Shown here: piece by piece, positions 29,615 to 40,363 of the stretch
How the letters are laid out: every line of letters begins with the position of its first letter
Numbering within the stretch: position 1 is the stretch's first letter
Assembly (NCBI RefSeq): GCF_003719725.1
Contig: NZ_RIAX01000001.1
Span: 186,001 to 250,000, forward strand
DNA: 64,000 nucleotides
Reading direction: 5' to 3'
DNA from: Planococcus salinus
GTDB taxonomy: Bacteria; Bacillota; Bacilli; Bacillales_A; Planococcaceae
The notes under the pieces: generated by a model
Seen by the model: only the letters and a program-made list of their open reading frames with translations
What the model was told of the DNA's origin: nothing
Databases searched by the model: none
Made by a program: the position numbers and the translations under genes

Positions 29615-31153
29615 TCATTGTTCCAATTGTGCGTCAAAATAATTGATGATCCCTGTATACAGGCCGAGAGCCGCCTGGTCGCGGAACTGGCTGGTGGTGA
29701 GGATGCGCTCTTCGTTGTAATTGCTCAGGAACCCGAGTTCGACAAGAACTGCAGCCTGACGGTTGTCACGCAGCACAAGGTAATTGCCGGGCTGGACGCC
29801 ACGGTCGTGCAGGGAGATTTTGCTGGCCAGCCCTTCGTTGACATAATTGGCAAGCGGTTCCTGGTAATCGTGAAGGTAATAGGACGTAAAGCCGTGAATC
29901 GTGCTGTCATCGGTGGCATCGTAATGGATGCTGATAAATGCATCCGCCGCCACCTGGTGGCCGGTCGATACGCGTTTCCGAAGATCGACATACATATCCG
30001 ATTCACGGGTCAAAGTGACCTCCGCACCTGCAGAGCGCAAGTGGTGGGCAAGAATTTCTGCCGTTTTCAGCGTCAGATCTTTTTCGACCGTTTCCCGGAC
30101 GCCGACTGTGCCACCGTCATTTCCGCCATGTCCCGGATCAAGCACAATGCTGACACCGTTTAAAGTTCCTTTTTTCCGGTCCGGCTGCTGCTCGGATTTT
30201 TGAACCTCCGCAGCTTCAGCTTCGCCGGCAGTAACGACCCAGGATGCGACAAAAGCTTTTTCGCCGTTCGGCAACGTGACTTCGTACCAATCATCCTTTT
30301 CGGCTGAAACGGCCAATTGGTCGCCGGCATCGGCGCGGCTGACAACTTCGGAAGCAGTGGACGGTTCAGACCGTAAATTTGTGCCGTTTGTCAGGACCGT
30401 GACGGTTCCAACATCGTCAGTGGACGCCGTTTTGGCGCTTTGGTTTGATAAATGACCATGGAAGGCATAGACCCATCCGGTTTCCTCTTCTGATAACTGA
30501 ATCTGGACCCAGTTGCCTTCCACCGATTCCACGGGGTACGCTTCGCCTTTTTGGACAGTTGCTTGGATCGATGAATTCAAATCCTGCTGCGCCCGCACTT
30601 TCAATGCGTCGACAGCGACTGTAAACGAAGAGATGCCAATCGGCTCTTTGGCGGAATTTTGTTCTGTCTCCTGTGATACGGTTATGTACTGTGTGGAAAC
30701 GAAGCCGCGCACCGAACGGAATTCAATTTCTGTCCAGTCGCCTGTGTCACGAAGCACCTGCGCCTGATCGCCGGCGTTCATCTGTGTCAGCACAGCCGCC
30801 GATAACTCAGGCTGTGCGCGGACGTTCAAGTGATCAGTGGAGGAGACGGCAATGCGGTCGCCTGTATCCGCCGCAACTTCCGATACGAGCCAGGAAGCCA
30901 CCCATCCTGTGCCACTGCCAAAATCGACTTCCACCCATTCGCCGTTCCGTGACAGAACAGTCATTTTCTCGCCCTGTTCCAATGAATCCGAAACACTGTA
31001 GGAAAGTCCAGGCCCTGTCCGGACATTGACCGTTTCGGCATGGACTTCGAGTTCGCCGTTATTGGCTCCGGCTTTATCGGCATCCGTCAGCGGCATGCTG
31101 CCGGCTGCGATGAATAAAAATAAAATAAATGCAATCAACCATTTTTTCCCCAT
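29615..31153 (-). CDS. yrvJ: N-acetylmuramoyl-L-alanine amidase with four SH3 repeats
   Basis: About 512 residues, secreted. Signal peptide MGKKWLIAFILFLFIAAGSM. Four bacterial SH3 repeats follow (NVRTGPG..., LNVRAQPE..., LKVRAQQD..., NLRSEPST...), each ending in a GWV/GFV/AFV-type strand, and likely bind the wall. The C-terminal Amidase_3 domain has VLDPGHGGNDGG, DAFISIHYDA and ELGFLSNYNEE (zinc His, His and catalytic Glu). It cleaves the stem peptide from glycan. Start at 31153 follows GGGGTG; an ATG at 31165 is possible. It lies between dtd and hisS as in Bacillus. Confidence 0.88.
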   Translation of the reverse strand: MGKKWLIAFILFLFIAAGSMPLTDADKAGANNGELEVHAETVNVRTGPGLSYSVSDSLEQGEKMTVLSRNGEWVEVDFGSGTGWVASWLVSEVAADTGDRIAVSSTDHLNVRAQPELSAAVLTQMNAGDQAQVLRDTGDWTEIEFRSVRGFVSTQYITVSQETEQNSAKEPIGISSFTVAVDALKVRAQQDLNSSIQATVQKGEAYPVESVEGNWVQIQLSEEETGWVYAFHGHLSNQSAKTASTDDVGTVTVLTNGTNLRSEPSTASEVVSRADAGDQLAVSAEKDDWYEVTLPNGEKAFVASWVVTAGEAEAAEVQKSEQQPDRKKGTLNGVSIVLDPGHGGNDGGTVGVRETVEKDLTLKTAEILAHHLRSAGAEVTLTRESDMYVDLRKRVSTGHQVAADAFISIHYDATDDSTIHGFTSYYLHDYQEPLANYVNEGLASKISLHDRGVQPGNYLVLRDNRQAAVLVELGFLSNYNEERILTTSQFRDQAALGLYTGIINYFDAQLEQ

Positions 31154-31215
31154 ACAGCACCCCATTTCTCTCTACTTTGTATTATGGAAAAAAGCCGGCC
31201 ATTTGTCAAAAAAGG

Positions 31216-31244
31216 TTGACAATGCAATAGCGAATTATTAAGAT
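31216..31244 (+). promoter_or_regulatory. Sigma-A promoter for hisS-aspS
   Basis: Perfect TTGACA (31216-31221), 17-nt spacer, TAAGAT (31239-31244), directly upstream of a T-box leader. Confidence 0.75.
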
Positions 31245-31250
31245 TAACAT

Positions 31251-31531
31251 TATTATATTTATATATTTTGCTGATGACGAAGAAAGTAATTGCATGATTG
31301 GCTGAAAAGAGAGGGAAAGTCCGGGGCTGAAAACTTTCCTGCAGAAATATGCGACGAAAAACACTTCAGAGGCTTTTTTCTGAACGAACAGACAGGTTTT
31401 ATTAGGAAAAGACGGAACCGGCCGTTATCCGGAATGAGAGGATGCCCTTTTTCCGGCATCAACTAGGGTGGAACCGCGGAAGCTGATACAGCTCTCGTCC
31501 CTTGCGCACAGCAAGGGGCGGGAGCTTTTTG
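31251..31531 (+). promoter_or_regulatory. T-box leader of hisS-aspS
   Basis: tRNA-sensing leader. The T-box AGGGTGGAACCGCG is at 31465-31478. The terminator has stem AGCTCTCGTCCCTTGC/GCAAGGGGCGGGAGCT (about 31490-31526) plus five T. In stem I, GAAG-AAAGTA (5' side, AGTA loop-E motif) faces GAAA-AAC-A-CTTC (3' side, to 31367). By alignment with the alaS leader here, the specifier triplet is AAC (31360-31362, Asn). A shifted reading gives CAC (31362-31364, His). Confidence 0.85.
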
Positions 31532-31556
31532 TATGGAAAAAAGAGGAGTGAAACAG

Positions 31557-32837
31557 ATGAATATTCAAGCACCACGCGGCACGTATGATGTGCTGCCGGA
31601 CCAATCCGCCAAATGGCAGGAAGTGGAACAAAAAATCAATGAGCTATGCAGGCTGTATCAATACAAGGAAATCCGGACGCCGATTTTTGAGCATACGGAA
31701 TTGTTCCAGCGCGGCGTCGGGGATACGACCGATATCGTCCAAAAAGAAATGTACACCTTCCAGGACCGTGGCGAGCGCAGCTTGACACTGCGGCCGGAAG
31801 GGACGGCATCGGTTGTCCGTTCTTATGTGGAAAATAAATTATTCGGCCTTCCGGATCAGCCGGTCAAACTGTCGTATTTCGGCCCAATGTTCCGTTATGA
31901 GCGACCGCAGGCAGGCCGCATGCGCCAGTTTGTCCAGTTTGGCATTGAAGCAATCGGCTCCAAAGATCCGGCAATTGACGCAGAAGTCATTTCTTTGGCG
32001 ATGGAAGTGTATCGATCGGTCGGTTTGAAGCGTTTGCGCCTCGTCCTCAATTCACTGGGGGATACGGAAAGCCGCATCGCCCATAAACAGGCGTTGATCG
32101 AACATTTCGAGCCGCGCATTGAGGAGTTCTGCAGTGACTGCCAGACGCGACTGACCAAAAATCCATTGCGCATCCTGGACTGCAAAGTGGACCGGGACCA
32201 TCCATTGATGGAAACAGCACCGTCACTCAGCGATTACCTGAACGAGGAATCCAGACAATATTTTGAAGAAGTCAAAGGCTACCTGGAAGAGCTCGGAATC
32301 GATTATGTGGTCGATCCGAACCTGGTACGCGGCCTGGATTATTACAACCACACGGCATTTGAAATCATGAGTGACGCAGAAGGTTTCGGTGCCATCACCA
32401 CATTGGCGGGTGGCGGCCGCTACAACGGGCTGGTGGAAGACCTCGGCGGACCGGAATCGCCGGGCATCGGATTTGCGATGAGCATCGAGCGTCTGCTGCT
32501 GGCATTGGAAATGGAAAAAGTGGAAATCGGCCAATCGCAGAATCTGGAAGTGTACGTCGTGGCGATGGATCAATCGACCAAGAAAAAAGCATTCAGCGTC
32601 GTCAAGGATTTGCGCAGCAACGGCATATCAGCGGATATGGACTTTGCAGGCCGCAAGCTGAAAGCACAGATGAAGTCGGCAGACCGGAAAAAAGCGGCGT
32701 ACGTCATTGTCATCGGAGAATCCGAAATGGAAAGCGGCCGCGTGGCAATCAAAGAAATGGCAACGGGTGAACAGCAACAGGTTTCATTCGAAGAAATCGC
32801 TGAAACTATTCAGACAAAGAAATCATTGGAGGAATAA
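31557..32837 (+). CDS. hisS: Histidyl-tRNA synthetase
   Basis: Class II synthetase, 426 residues. Motifs: [12 protein letters not shown] at the N-terminus, [14 protein letters not shown] (motif 2 region), [29 protein letters not shown] and the C-terminal anticodon-binding domain from about 325. Start ATG 31557 is set by GAGGAGTG six bases before it. An upstream in-frame ATG (31533) lies at the terminator T-run. aspS follows two bases after the stop. Confidence 0.96.
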   Translation: MNIQAPRGTYDVLPDQSAKWQEVEQKINELCRLYQYKEIRTPIFEHTELFQRGVGDTTDIVQKEMYTFQDRGERSLTLRPEGTASVVRSYVENKLFGLPDQPVKLSYFGPMFRYERPQAGRMRQFVQFGIEAIGSKDPAIDAEVISLAMEVYRSVGLKRLRLVLNSLGDTESRIAHKQALIEHFEPRIEEFCSDCQTRLTKNPLRILDCKVDRDHPLMETAPSLSDYLNEESRQYFEEVKGYLEELGIDYVVDPNLVRGLDYYNHTAFEIMSDAEGFGAITTLAGGGRYNGLVEDLGGPESPGIGFAMSIERLLLALEMEKVEIGQSQNLEVYVVAMDQSTKKKAFSVVKDLRSNGISADMDFAGRKLKAQMKSADRKKAAYVIVIGESEMESGRVAIKEMATGEQQQVSFEEIAETIQTKKSLEE

Positions 32838-32839
32838 TC

Positions 32840-34624
32840 ATGTCGAGAACGCATTATTGTGGAGAAGTGAATGAAACAGCAATCGGACAGCGTGTATCAC
32901 TCAAAGGCTGGGTCCAGAAACGACGCGACCTCGGCGGATTGATCTTCGTCGATGTCCGGGACCGTTCCGGCATCGTGCAAGTGGTGTTCAATCCGGAAAT
33001 TTCGGAGCAGGCGGTAAAAGTCGGCGAAAAGTTGCGCAACGAATTTGTCGTCCATATTGACGGACTTGTCGTGGGAAGAGAGCCGGGACAAGTGAACCCG
33101 GCTATGAAAACCGGCAAAGTTGAAGTGCAGGTGGACCATGCTGCGGTCATCAATGCCGCAAAAAACCCGCCGTTTCTGATCGAAGACGAAACGGATGTCA
33201 ATGAAGACCTGCGCCTGAAATACCGCTACCTGGATTTGCGGCGCCCGGCGATGTATGAGACATTCAAAATGCGTTCGGATATCACAAAATCCATTCGCCG
33301 CTTTTTGGATGAAGAAGGCTTCCTGGAAGTGGAAACACCGATTCTGACAAAATCCACACCCGAAGGCGCACGTGACTATTTGGTGCCGAGCCGTGTACAT
33401 GAAGGGGAATTTTACGCACTTCCGCAATCTCCTCAATTGTTCAAACAAATGCTGATGGTATCCGGGTTCGATAAATATTATCAAATCGCCCGCTGTTTCC
33501 GCGATGAAGATCTTCGTGCGGATCGCCAGCCGGAGTTCACACAAATCGATATGGAAATGAGCTTCCAGTCAATGGAAGACATTATCGAAATGAACGAACG
33601 CATGATGGTGCAGATGATGGAATCGGTCAAAGGAATCGCCATCGAACCGACATTCCAGCGCATGAGCTATACAGAAGCGATGGACCGTTATGGCTCAGAT
33701 AAGCCCGACGTCCGGTTTGGTCTGGAACTGGTGAATGTGTCGGATCTGGTGAAGGATTCTTCGTTCAAAGTGTTCTCCGGAGCCATCGAAAACGGCGGAC
33801 AAGTGAAATTGATCAACGTCAAAGGACAGGCCGGCAATTATTCGCGCAAAGACATTGATGCGCTGGGTGAATTTGCAGCTGTTTATGGCGCCAAAGGGCT
33901 GGCGTGGCTGAAAGTGGAAGAATCCGGCGTCAAAGGGCCGATTGCCAAATTTTTCGAAGGGGAAGCGGCTGCTGCCTTGACGCAGCGCGCAGAAGCGGAA
34001 GCAGGGGATTTGCTGTTGTTTGTGGCGGATAAAAAATCCATCGTCGCAGACACGCTCGGCGCACTTCGTATGAAGTTTGGCAAAGAACTTGGCCTGATTG
34101 ACAACTCGGTCTACAAATTCCTGTGGATCACGGACTGGCCGCTGTTGGAATACGATGACAAAGAAGGCCGCTACTACGCAGCCCATCATCCATTCACGAT
34201 GCCATTCGAAGAAGATCTCGACAAACTGGAAAGCGAGCCGGAGAACGTGCGGGCTCAGGCGTACGATCTGGTATTGAACGGCTATGAACTGGGCGGCGGA
34301 TCCCTGCGGATTTATCGCCGTGATATCCAGGAAAAAATGTTCAAAGTCCTCGGATTTTCTGAAGAGGAAGCGCGTGCGCAATTCGGTTTCCTGATGGAAG
34401 CATTTGAATATGGCACTCCTCCGCATGGCGGAATCGCTTTCGGGCTGGACCGTCTTGTCATGCTGTTGGCTGGTCGCACCAACCTCCGCGACACCATCGC
34501 TTTCCCGAAAACCGCCAGTGCCAGCGATTTGCTGACGGAAGCACCGAGTCCTGTATCCAATGCGCAGCTTGAGGAATTGAGTTTAGCGGTAAGTGTTCAG
34601 AATAATCCAAAAGACTCACAGTAA
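32840..34624 (+). CDS. aspS: Aspartyl-tRNA synthetase
   Basis: 594 residues, bacterial-type class IIb enzyme. N-terminal OB anticodon-binding domain (1-105, [20 protein letters not shown]), a catalytic core with [20 protein letters not shown] and [11 protein letters not shown], a bacterial GAD insertion (about 290-410), and motif 3 [11 protein letters not shown]. Whether it also charges tRNA-Asn cannot be decided here. Second gene of the hisS T-box operon. Confidence 0.96.
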   Translation: MSRTHYCGEVNETAIGQRVSLKGWVQKRRDLGGLIFVDVRDRSGIVQVVFNPEISEQAVKVGEKLRNEFVVHIDGLVVGREPGQVNPAMKTGKVEVQVDHAAVINAAKNPPFLIEDETDVNEDLRLKYRYLDLRRPAMYETFKMRSDITKSIRRFLDEEGFLEVETPILTKSTPEGARDYLVPSRVHEGEFYALPQSPQLFKQMLMVSGFDKYYQIARCFRDEDLRADRQPEFTQIDMEMSFQSMEDIIEMNERMMVQMMESVKGIAIEPTFQRMSYTEAMDRYGSDKPDVRFGLELVNVSDLVKDSSFKVFSGAIENGGQVKLINVKGQAGNYSRKDIDALGEFAAVYGAKGLAWLKVEESGVKGPIAKFFEGEAAAALTQRAEAEAGDLLLFVADKKSIVADTLGALRMKFGKELGLIDNSVYKFLWITDWPLLEYDDKEGRYYAAHHPFTMPFEEDLDKLESEPENVRAQAYDLVLNGYELGGGSLRIYRRDIQEKMFKVLGFSEEEARAQFGFLMEAFEYGTPPHGGIAFGLDRLVMLLAGRTNLRDTIAFPKTASASDLLTEAPSPVSNAQLEELSLAVSVQNNPKDSQ

Positions 34625-34629
34625 AACAG

Positions 34630-34658
34630 TTGTACAATCAAAACAGCTATGCTATTAT
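34630..34658 (+). promoter_or_regulatory. Promoter of 6S RNA
   Basis: TTGTAC (34630-34635), 17-nt spacer, TATTAT (34653-34658). Start of transcription expected near 34665. Confidence 0.75.
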
Positions 34659-34664
34659 ACAGTT

Positions 34665-34856
34665 AATAGAGAATCCTGATGTGTACGTCTAAAGCAATTC
34701 AGTTTTGACCCAACATATTGTCGTAGGGAGACCATATTTCATCATGGCTAACATGCCTTAACGGGAAGTTATAAGTGATGAAGAGGTCACCCACCTGCTA
34801 GTAAGCGGGTTCAAAGCGATGCGCAGCCAAGGACGGCACGATTGGGATTCCTATAA
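34665..34856 (+). ncRNA. ssrS: 6S RNA
   Basis: About 190-nt regulator of RNA polymerase holoenzyme. Closing stem ATAGAGAATCC (from 34667)/GGATTCCTAT (34845-34854) with one bulged A. Internal blocks TCCTGATGTGT, GTAGGGAGA, AGGTCACCCACCTGCTA, AAGCGGGTTCAA and ACGGCACGATT match B. subtilis 6S-1 (BsrA) closely. Position between aspS and tcdA is also as in B. subtilis. Confidence 0.92.
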
Positions 34857-34868
34857 TTTTAAACTTTC

Positions 34869-34898
34869 ACCCTCCGACAAATTTGTCGGGGGGTTTTT
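34869..34898 (+). terminator. Intrinsic terminator of 6S RNA
   Basis: ACCCTCCGACAAA/TTTGTCGGGGGGT stem (one G-U), followed by TTTTT. Confidence 0.9.
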
Positions 34899-34949
34899 AC
34901 ATGTGTATAATCCGTAAAGAACAGATTTTTTTTGAAGGGTAGGAAGCTC

Positions 34950-35714
34950 ATGTTACATCAATTTTCACGCAACGAATTAGCAATAGGAAAAGAAGGATTG
35001 GAAATGGTCAAAAATTCGACCGTGGCAATTCTTGGCGTTGGCGGTGTCGGTTCATTCGCCGCAGAGTCTGTTGCCCGCAGTGGCGTCGGCCGGATTATCC
35101 TGGTTGATAAAGACAATGTCGACATCACCAACGTCAACCGGCAGCTTGTCGCAAACCTCTCGACAGTTGGCCAGTCGAAAGCAGAAGTGATGAAAAAACG
35201 CATCGCCGATATCAACACCGACTGCGAAGTCATTTCGCTGCATATGTTTTATACCGAAGAAACATACGAAGAATTTTTCAGCTACAATCCCGACTACGTC
35301 ATCGACGCTTCCGACACGATGATCTACAAAGTCCATTTGATGATCGAATGCTATAAGCGCGGCATCAAAATCATTTCCAGCATGGGTGCGGCCAATAAAA
35401 CCGATCCGACACGTTTCCAGATTGCGGATATTTCCAAAACGCATACCGATCCATTGGCTAAAATCATTCGCAAAAAACTGCGCGATGCTGGAATCCGCAA
35501 AGGCATCCCAGTGGTGTTTTCCGATGAAAGCCCGATTGTCGTAAGAGAAGACGTCGTCGAAACGGTCGGCAAACCGGAAGCGGCTATCCGCAAAGCAAAA
35601 ATGCCGCCTTCTTCCAACGCCTTCACGCCTTCAACCGTCGGCCTGATCTGCGGCAGCTGGGTCGTCAACGACATCACCAAATCGATTCCCATCAACCGCG
35701 TACGCAATAATTAA
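34950..35714 (+). CDS. tcdA: tRNA threonylcarbamoyladenosine dehydratase
   Basis: 254 residues, E1/ThiF-like. It cyclises t6A to ct6A at position 37 of ANN-decoding tRNAs. The nucleotide-binding loop is ILGVGGVGSFAAE (about 30-42), with RSGVGRIILVDKD after it and ISSMGAANKTDPTRF in the core. The sequence MLHQFSRNELAIGKEGLE is nearly identical to Bacillus YrvM from the first residue, which fixes the ATG at 34950. AGGAAG lies just upstream. Confidence 0.94.
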   Translation: MLHQFSRNELAIGKEGLEMVKNSTVAILGVGGVGSFAAESVARSGVGRIILVDKDNVDITNVNRQLVANLSTVGQSKAEVMKKRIADINTDCEVISLHMFYTEETYEEFFSYNPDYVIDASDTMIYKVHLMIECYKRGIKIISSMGAANKTDPTRFQIADISKTHTDPLAKIIRKKLRDAGIRKGIPVVFSDESPIVVREDVVETVGKPEAAIRKAKMPPSSNAFTPSTVGLICGSWVVNDITKSIPINRVRNN

Positions 35715-35720
35715 CATTCA

Positions 35721-35748
35721 GCCGGCTCTTAACTGGAGCCGGTTTTTT
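35721..35748 (+). terminator. Intrinsic terminator after tcdA
   Basis: CCGGCTC/GAGCCGG stem, 7-nt loop, six T. Confidence 0.85.
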
Positions 35749-35861
35749 ATAGGGACATGGCAGGGGTAAGAAGAGGCCGGGATTCTTCGATCAATGTCTA
35801 TAAGCTGAGGGTTAGAAAGGATTTCATTACTATATGAATTGAACAGAAGGGTTTCCTTTAT

Positions 35862-36169
35862 ACAATGCTTCGGCGCTTTGGACAAGGGCAAAGACTATGC
35901 TCCTGCGCAAGCTCGTCGCAAAGGAGATGCCATCTTCGTATGGCACACCTTGACTCCCGCAATAGGCCGAGAAGACCACTCGTCGCTCCGTCGGCATTCG
36001 CCTGCTCCGGAGGCGCGCCGGCGCTGAGAGAAGTCGCTAAAGATATGGAGCAAAACAGCGAAGACGCCCAGGGGACCAAGCGAAGTGGTGAGATCCACTC
36101 GGGCGTTAAGCCCGAGTTAGCTCAGCGCTAGCCCCCAGGCAAGCGGAGCTGTTTTGCGGAATATCAACG
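35862..36169 (+). repeat. Dispersed intergenic repeat, copy A (long)
   Basis: About 308 bp, GC-rich, between convergent tcdA and rarA. It shares three ordered blocks with 49452-49603: CTTCGGCGCTTTGGACAAGG (from 35868), GGCGCGCCGGCGCTGAGAGA (from 36012) and CTGTTTTGCGGAATATCAAC (to 36168). The interior adds a perfect hairpin CTCGGGC-GTTAA-GCCCGAG. Short ORFs cross it in several frames, none with a ribosome site. No transposase is present. Confidence 0.8.
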
Positions 36170-36194
36170 CCACTATTTAACACAGACACTAAAT

Positions 36195-36226
36195 AAAAAG
36201 CCGTTTGCGAATTTGCAAACGGCTTT
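36195..36226 (-). terminator. Intrinsic terminator of rarA
   Basis: AAAGCCGTTTGC/GCAAACGGCTTT stem. The minus-strand RNA continues into TTTTTATTT. Confidence 0.88.
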
Positions 36227-36231
36227 CAACT

Positions 36232-37518
36232 CTATGGTTTTTTTCGGAATGATTTCAACTTCTCGTAAATCCCGGCGAATTTCTTTTCTTCACCGGCGAC
36301 GATGGGTTTGTAGAACTCTGCCGACTTCACTTCTTTCGGCAAGTATTCCTGATCCACCCAGCCGCCGAATGAGCCGATCGGTGTGTCATGCGGGTACCGG
36401 TAGCCGCCGTGTCCGAGTTCGGCACTTCCGGCGTAATGCGTATCGCGCAGATGCGGCGGAATATCACCGGTCTTTCCTTTGTGGATGGCGTCAATCGCAG
36501 CGTCCAATGCTTTGTAGGCGGAATTGGATTTTTCGGACAAGCACATTTCCACCACTGCCTGCGCCAGCGGAATGCGCGCTTCCGGCAAGCCGAGGCGGTC
36601 CGCCGACTGGCAGGCAGCAAGGACATGGCCGCCTACCGCCGGATTGGCCAGTCCGATATCTTCATAGGCCATGACGAGAAGGCGGCGTGTGACGGCGGTC
36701 AAGTCTCCGTTTTCAAGCAAATGCGCCAAGTAATAAAGGGAGGCGTTGACATCGCTGCCACGGACGGATTTTTGCAGTGCTGACAGCAGGTTGTAGAAAT
36801 GACTTCCTTTTTTATCGCCAAAAACACCGATCCGTTTCATCATCTGTTCAATCATGCTATCATCAACAAGGAATTTGCCGTCTTTTTCATCAGAGGCGAC
36901 GACAATCGACTCGAGCATTGTCAATGCTTTCCGGGCATCCCCGTTGGTCCCTTCGGCAATGCGCTCCACTTGGGCGGGAGAAATGTCAATGTCCAGATGA
37001 CCAAGCCCGCGCTGCGGATCCGTCAACGCAGCATTCAGCAGTTGGACGATGTCTTTATGGCGCAACCGTTTTAATTGTTTGATTTCCCCGCACCGGGAAC
37101 GGATTGCCGGATTGACGTCGTGGAACGGGTTTTCCGTTGTGGCACCGATCAGTACGATGGCGCCGCTTTCGACATGCGGCAAGAGCGCATCCTGCTGCAA
37201 TTTGTTGAAACGATGGATTTCATCCAGGAACAGCAGCACTTTGCCGGTGATGCGCGATTCGGCAACGACTTGTTCCACATCTTTTTTTCCGGAAGTGGTG
37301 GCGTTCAATGCGATGAACGGCAGCCCGGAAGTGCCGGCGATGGCATGGGCGATCGACGTTTTGCCGATTCCCGGCTCTCCGTAAAGCAGCATGGAAGGGA
37401 CGTGGCCGTTCTTGATCATTTTGTAGATGGCTGTCTGAGGGCCGATAATATCCTGCTGTCCGACGACTTCGTCAATGGTGCGCGGACGCATCCGATAAGC
37501 CAATGGTTCATTGTTCAC
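36232..37518 (-). CDS. rarA: Replication-associated recombination AAA+ protein RarA
   Basis: 428 residues, MgsA/WRNIP1 family, acting at stalled forks and related to clamp-loader subunits. It has YRMRPRTIDEVVGQQDIIG, Walker A YGEPGIGKTSIAHA, Walker B LFLDEIHRFNK, sensor 1 IGATTENPF and the C-terminal tetramerisation region. GTG at 37518 is chosen because GAAGGAG lies eight bases before it; an in-frame ATG at 37536 lies upstream of that site. Monocistronic, minus strand, unlike its neighbours. Confidence 0.94.
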   Translation of the reverse strand: MNNEPLAYRMRPRTIDEVVGQQDIIGPQTAIYKMIKNGHVPSMLLYGEPGIGKTSIAHAIAGTSGLPFIALNATTSGKKDVEQVVAESRITGKVLLFLDEIHRFNKLQQDALLPHVESGAIVLIGATTENPFHDVNPAIRSRCGEIKQLKRLRHKDIVQLLNAALTDPQRGLGHLDIDISPAQVERIAEGTNGDARKALTMLESIVVASDEKDGKFLVDDSMIEQMMKRIGVFGDKKGSHFYNLLSALQKSVRGSDVNASLYYLAHLLENGDLTAVTRRLLVMAYEDIGLANPAVGGHVLAACQSADRLGLPEARIPLAQAVVEMCLSEKSNSAYKALDAAIDAIHKGKTGDIPPHLRDTHYAGSAELGHGGYRYPHDTPIGSFGGWVDQEYLPKEVKSAEFYKPIVAGEEKKFAGIYEKLKSFRKKP

Positions 37519-37602
37519 ACAGAAAACTCCTTCCATCACTCGATCTTTCCAGTATATCGTTTCGGAAAATAAAAGTCATTGCAAGTCCATCGGGTCCAAA
37601 TA

Positions 37603-37611
37603 TGCTATACT
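37603..37611 (+). promoter_or_regulatory. Extended -10 promoter for cymR operon
   Basis: TGCTATACT (extended -10). TTGCAA at 37579 is too distant (21 nt) to be a standard -35. Confidence 0.45.
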
Positions 37612-37652
37612 GTTTGGAAGAATAATTGGAAACTGACTTTGAGGTGTAGGAA

Positions 37653-38069
37653 TTGAAAATATCGACAAAAGGCCGTTACGGCTTAACCATTATGATTGAA
37701 TTGGGAAAACAATACGGAGCGGGCCCTGTGCCACTCCGCAAAATTGCTGCGGAGCATAATCTGTCCGAAGCTTATTTGGAACAGCTGGTGGCACCGCTGC
37801 GCAATTCCGGACTGGTCAAAAGTGTCCGCGGCGCACATGGTGGCTATATGCTGACACGTATGCCGAGGGAAATTTCAGCGGGTGATGTGATCCGCGTATT
37901 GGAAGGACCGATCCAGCCGGTCGAAGGAATTGAGGACGAAGCACAGCCACAGCGTGAACTGTGGGTCCGAATCCGTGATGCTGTGAAAAATGTACTTGAT
38001 ACGACCACGATTGAAGATTTGGCACATCACCAGAATGGTGAAAGCGACAATTACATGTTTTATATATAG
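37653..38069 (+). CDS. cymR: Cysteine metabolism repressor CymR
   Basis: Rrf2-family regulator, 138 residues. In Bacillus it partners with CysK to repress sulfur and cysteine genes. Winged HTH MKISTKGRYGLTIMIELGKQ and NLSEAYLEQLVAPLRNSGLV, recognition wing VRGAHGGYML. It lacks the three-Cys cluster ligands of Fe-S Rrf2 proteins, as CymR does. Start TTG after GAGGTG. Followed by the cysteine desulfurase gene. Confidence 0.93.
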   Translation: MKISTKGRYGLTIMIELGKQYGAGPVPLRKIAAEHNLSEAYLEQLVAPLRNSGLVKSVRGAHGGYMLTRMPREISAGDVIRVLEGPIQPVEGIEDEAQPQRELWVRIRDAVKNVLDTTTIEDLAHHQNGESDNYMFYI

Positions 38070-38082
38070 AGGAGATAGAAAG

Positions 38083-39216
38083 ATGAACCGAATTTATTTA
38101 GACCATGCAGCGACTTCCCCGATGCATCCCGAAGTGGCTTTGGCCTTTTCAGAAGCGCTCGGAACCGTTTTCGGAAACCCTTCCAGCATCCACGCCGCCG
38201 GACGCGAAGCCCGCAAAGCGTTGGATGATGCCAGAAGGGTTTTATCCGGAAGCATCAATGCAGACGATCCGGAAATCATTTTTACGAGTGGCGGAACCGA
38301 AGCCGATAACCTGGCGATTTTCGGGACGGCTGCCAAAAAAGAAGGAAGACATATCATCACTTCTGTCATCGAACACCATGCTGTGTTGCATGCCTGTGAC
38401 AAACTGGAGCGTGACGGTTATGAAATTACGCGTCTGCCGGTGGATGAAAACGGACTGGTCCGAGCAGAAGACGTGAAAAATGCGCTCCGTGACGATACAA
38501 TTCTAGTGACGATTATGCTGGGCAACAATGAAGTGGGGACGGTCCAGCCGATCGCGGAAATCGGTGCATTGCTGAAAGACACGGAAGTCACGTTTCATAC
38601 AGATGCAGTGCAGGCGTATGGCGTACTGCCGATCGATGTGGAAGCCTTACAGGTCGATTTACTGTCTGTATCGGCCCATAAACTGAATGGCCCGAAAGGC
38701 ATCGGATTTTTGTATCAGCGAAAAGGCACCCCGTTAGCGCCGCTTTTATACGGCGGTGAACAGGAACGCAAGCGCCGCGCCGGCACGGAAAACGTTCCGG
38801 CTATTTCAGCTTTCGCAAAAGCGGTCGCCATCTCCCAGGAAGCGATGGAGGAAAAGCGCGCCCTTTACAACGAATTCAAGCAATCATTCAAAGCTGTCCT
38901 TGAACAGGAAGGCGTTGAATTTATCGAAAACGGTACCCGGCAATTGCCGCATATACTGAACATCAGCATTCCCGGCATCGATATCGAGCCGTTCCTGATG
39001 AACCTCGATTTAATGGGAATCCATGCGTCCAGCGGGTCGGCCTGCACAGCCGGCTCCATTGACCCATCCCATGTGCTCGTCGCCATGTACGGTGAAGATG
39101 CAGATCAAATCCGCAATTCGATCCGATTCAGCTTCGGCATCGGATTGACGCACGAACAAGTAACAGAAGCAGCTGCCAAAACGGCACAAATCAGCAAGCG
39201 CCTGGCGCTGAAGTGA
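38083..39216 (+). CDS. Cysteine desulfurase (tRNA thiolation type)
   Basis: 377 residues, PLP-dependent fold-type I (NifS/IscS group, B. subtilis YrvO-like). PLP lysine in SVSAHKLNGPKG, cofactor His in IEHHAVLH, catalytic Cys in SSGSACTAGSIDPSHVL near residue 320. It supplies persulfide sulfur to MnmA, encoded 14 bases downstream. Start ATG 38083 set by AGAGGAGAT. Confidence 0.94.
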   Translation: MNRIYLDHAATSPMHPEVALAFSEALGTVFGNPSSIHAAGREARKALDDARRVLSGSINADDPEIIFTSGGTEADNLAIFGTAAKKEGRHIITSVIEHHAVLHACDKLERDGYEITRLPVDENGLVRAEDVKNALRDDTILVTIMLGNNEVGTVQPIAEIGALLKDTEVTFHTDAVQAYGVLPIDVEALQVDLLSVSAHKLNGPKGIGFLYQRKGTPLAPLLYGGEQERKRRAGTENVPAISAFAKAVAISQEAMEEKRALYNEFKQSFKAVLEQEGVEFIENGTRQLPHILNISIPGIDIEPFLMNLDLMGIHASSGSACTAGSIDPSHVLVAMYGEDADQIRNSIRFSFGIGLTHEQVTEAAAKTAQISKRLALK

Positions 39217-39227
39217 AAAGGTGATAA

Positions 39228-40349
<1,122 letters not shown>

Positions 40350-40363
40350 TGGGAGAGACAAAG

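Noticed and set aside
35839-36131. Small ORFs across repeat copy A
   Set aside because: Several frames are open because the repeat is GC-rich; none has a ribosome site and the shared blocks with copy B are conserved as DNA, not in one frame.
37990-38082. Upstream extension of the cysteine desulfurase
   Set aside because: It runs through the cymR end. ATG 38083 with AGAGGAGAT gives the family N-terminus MNRIYLDHAAT.
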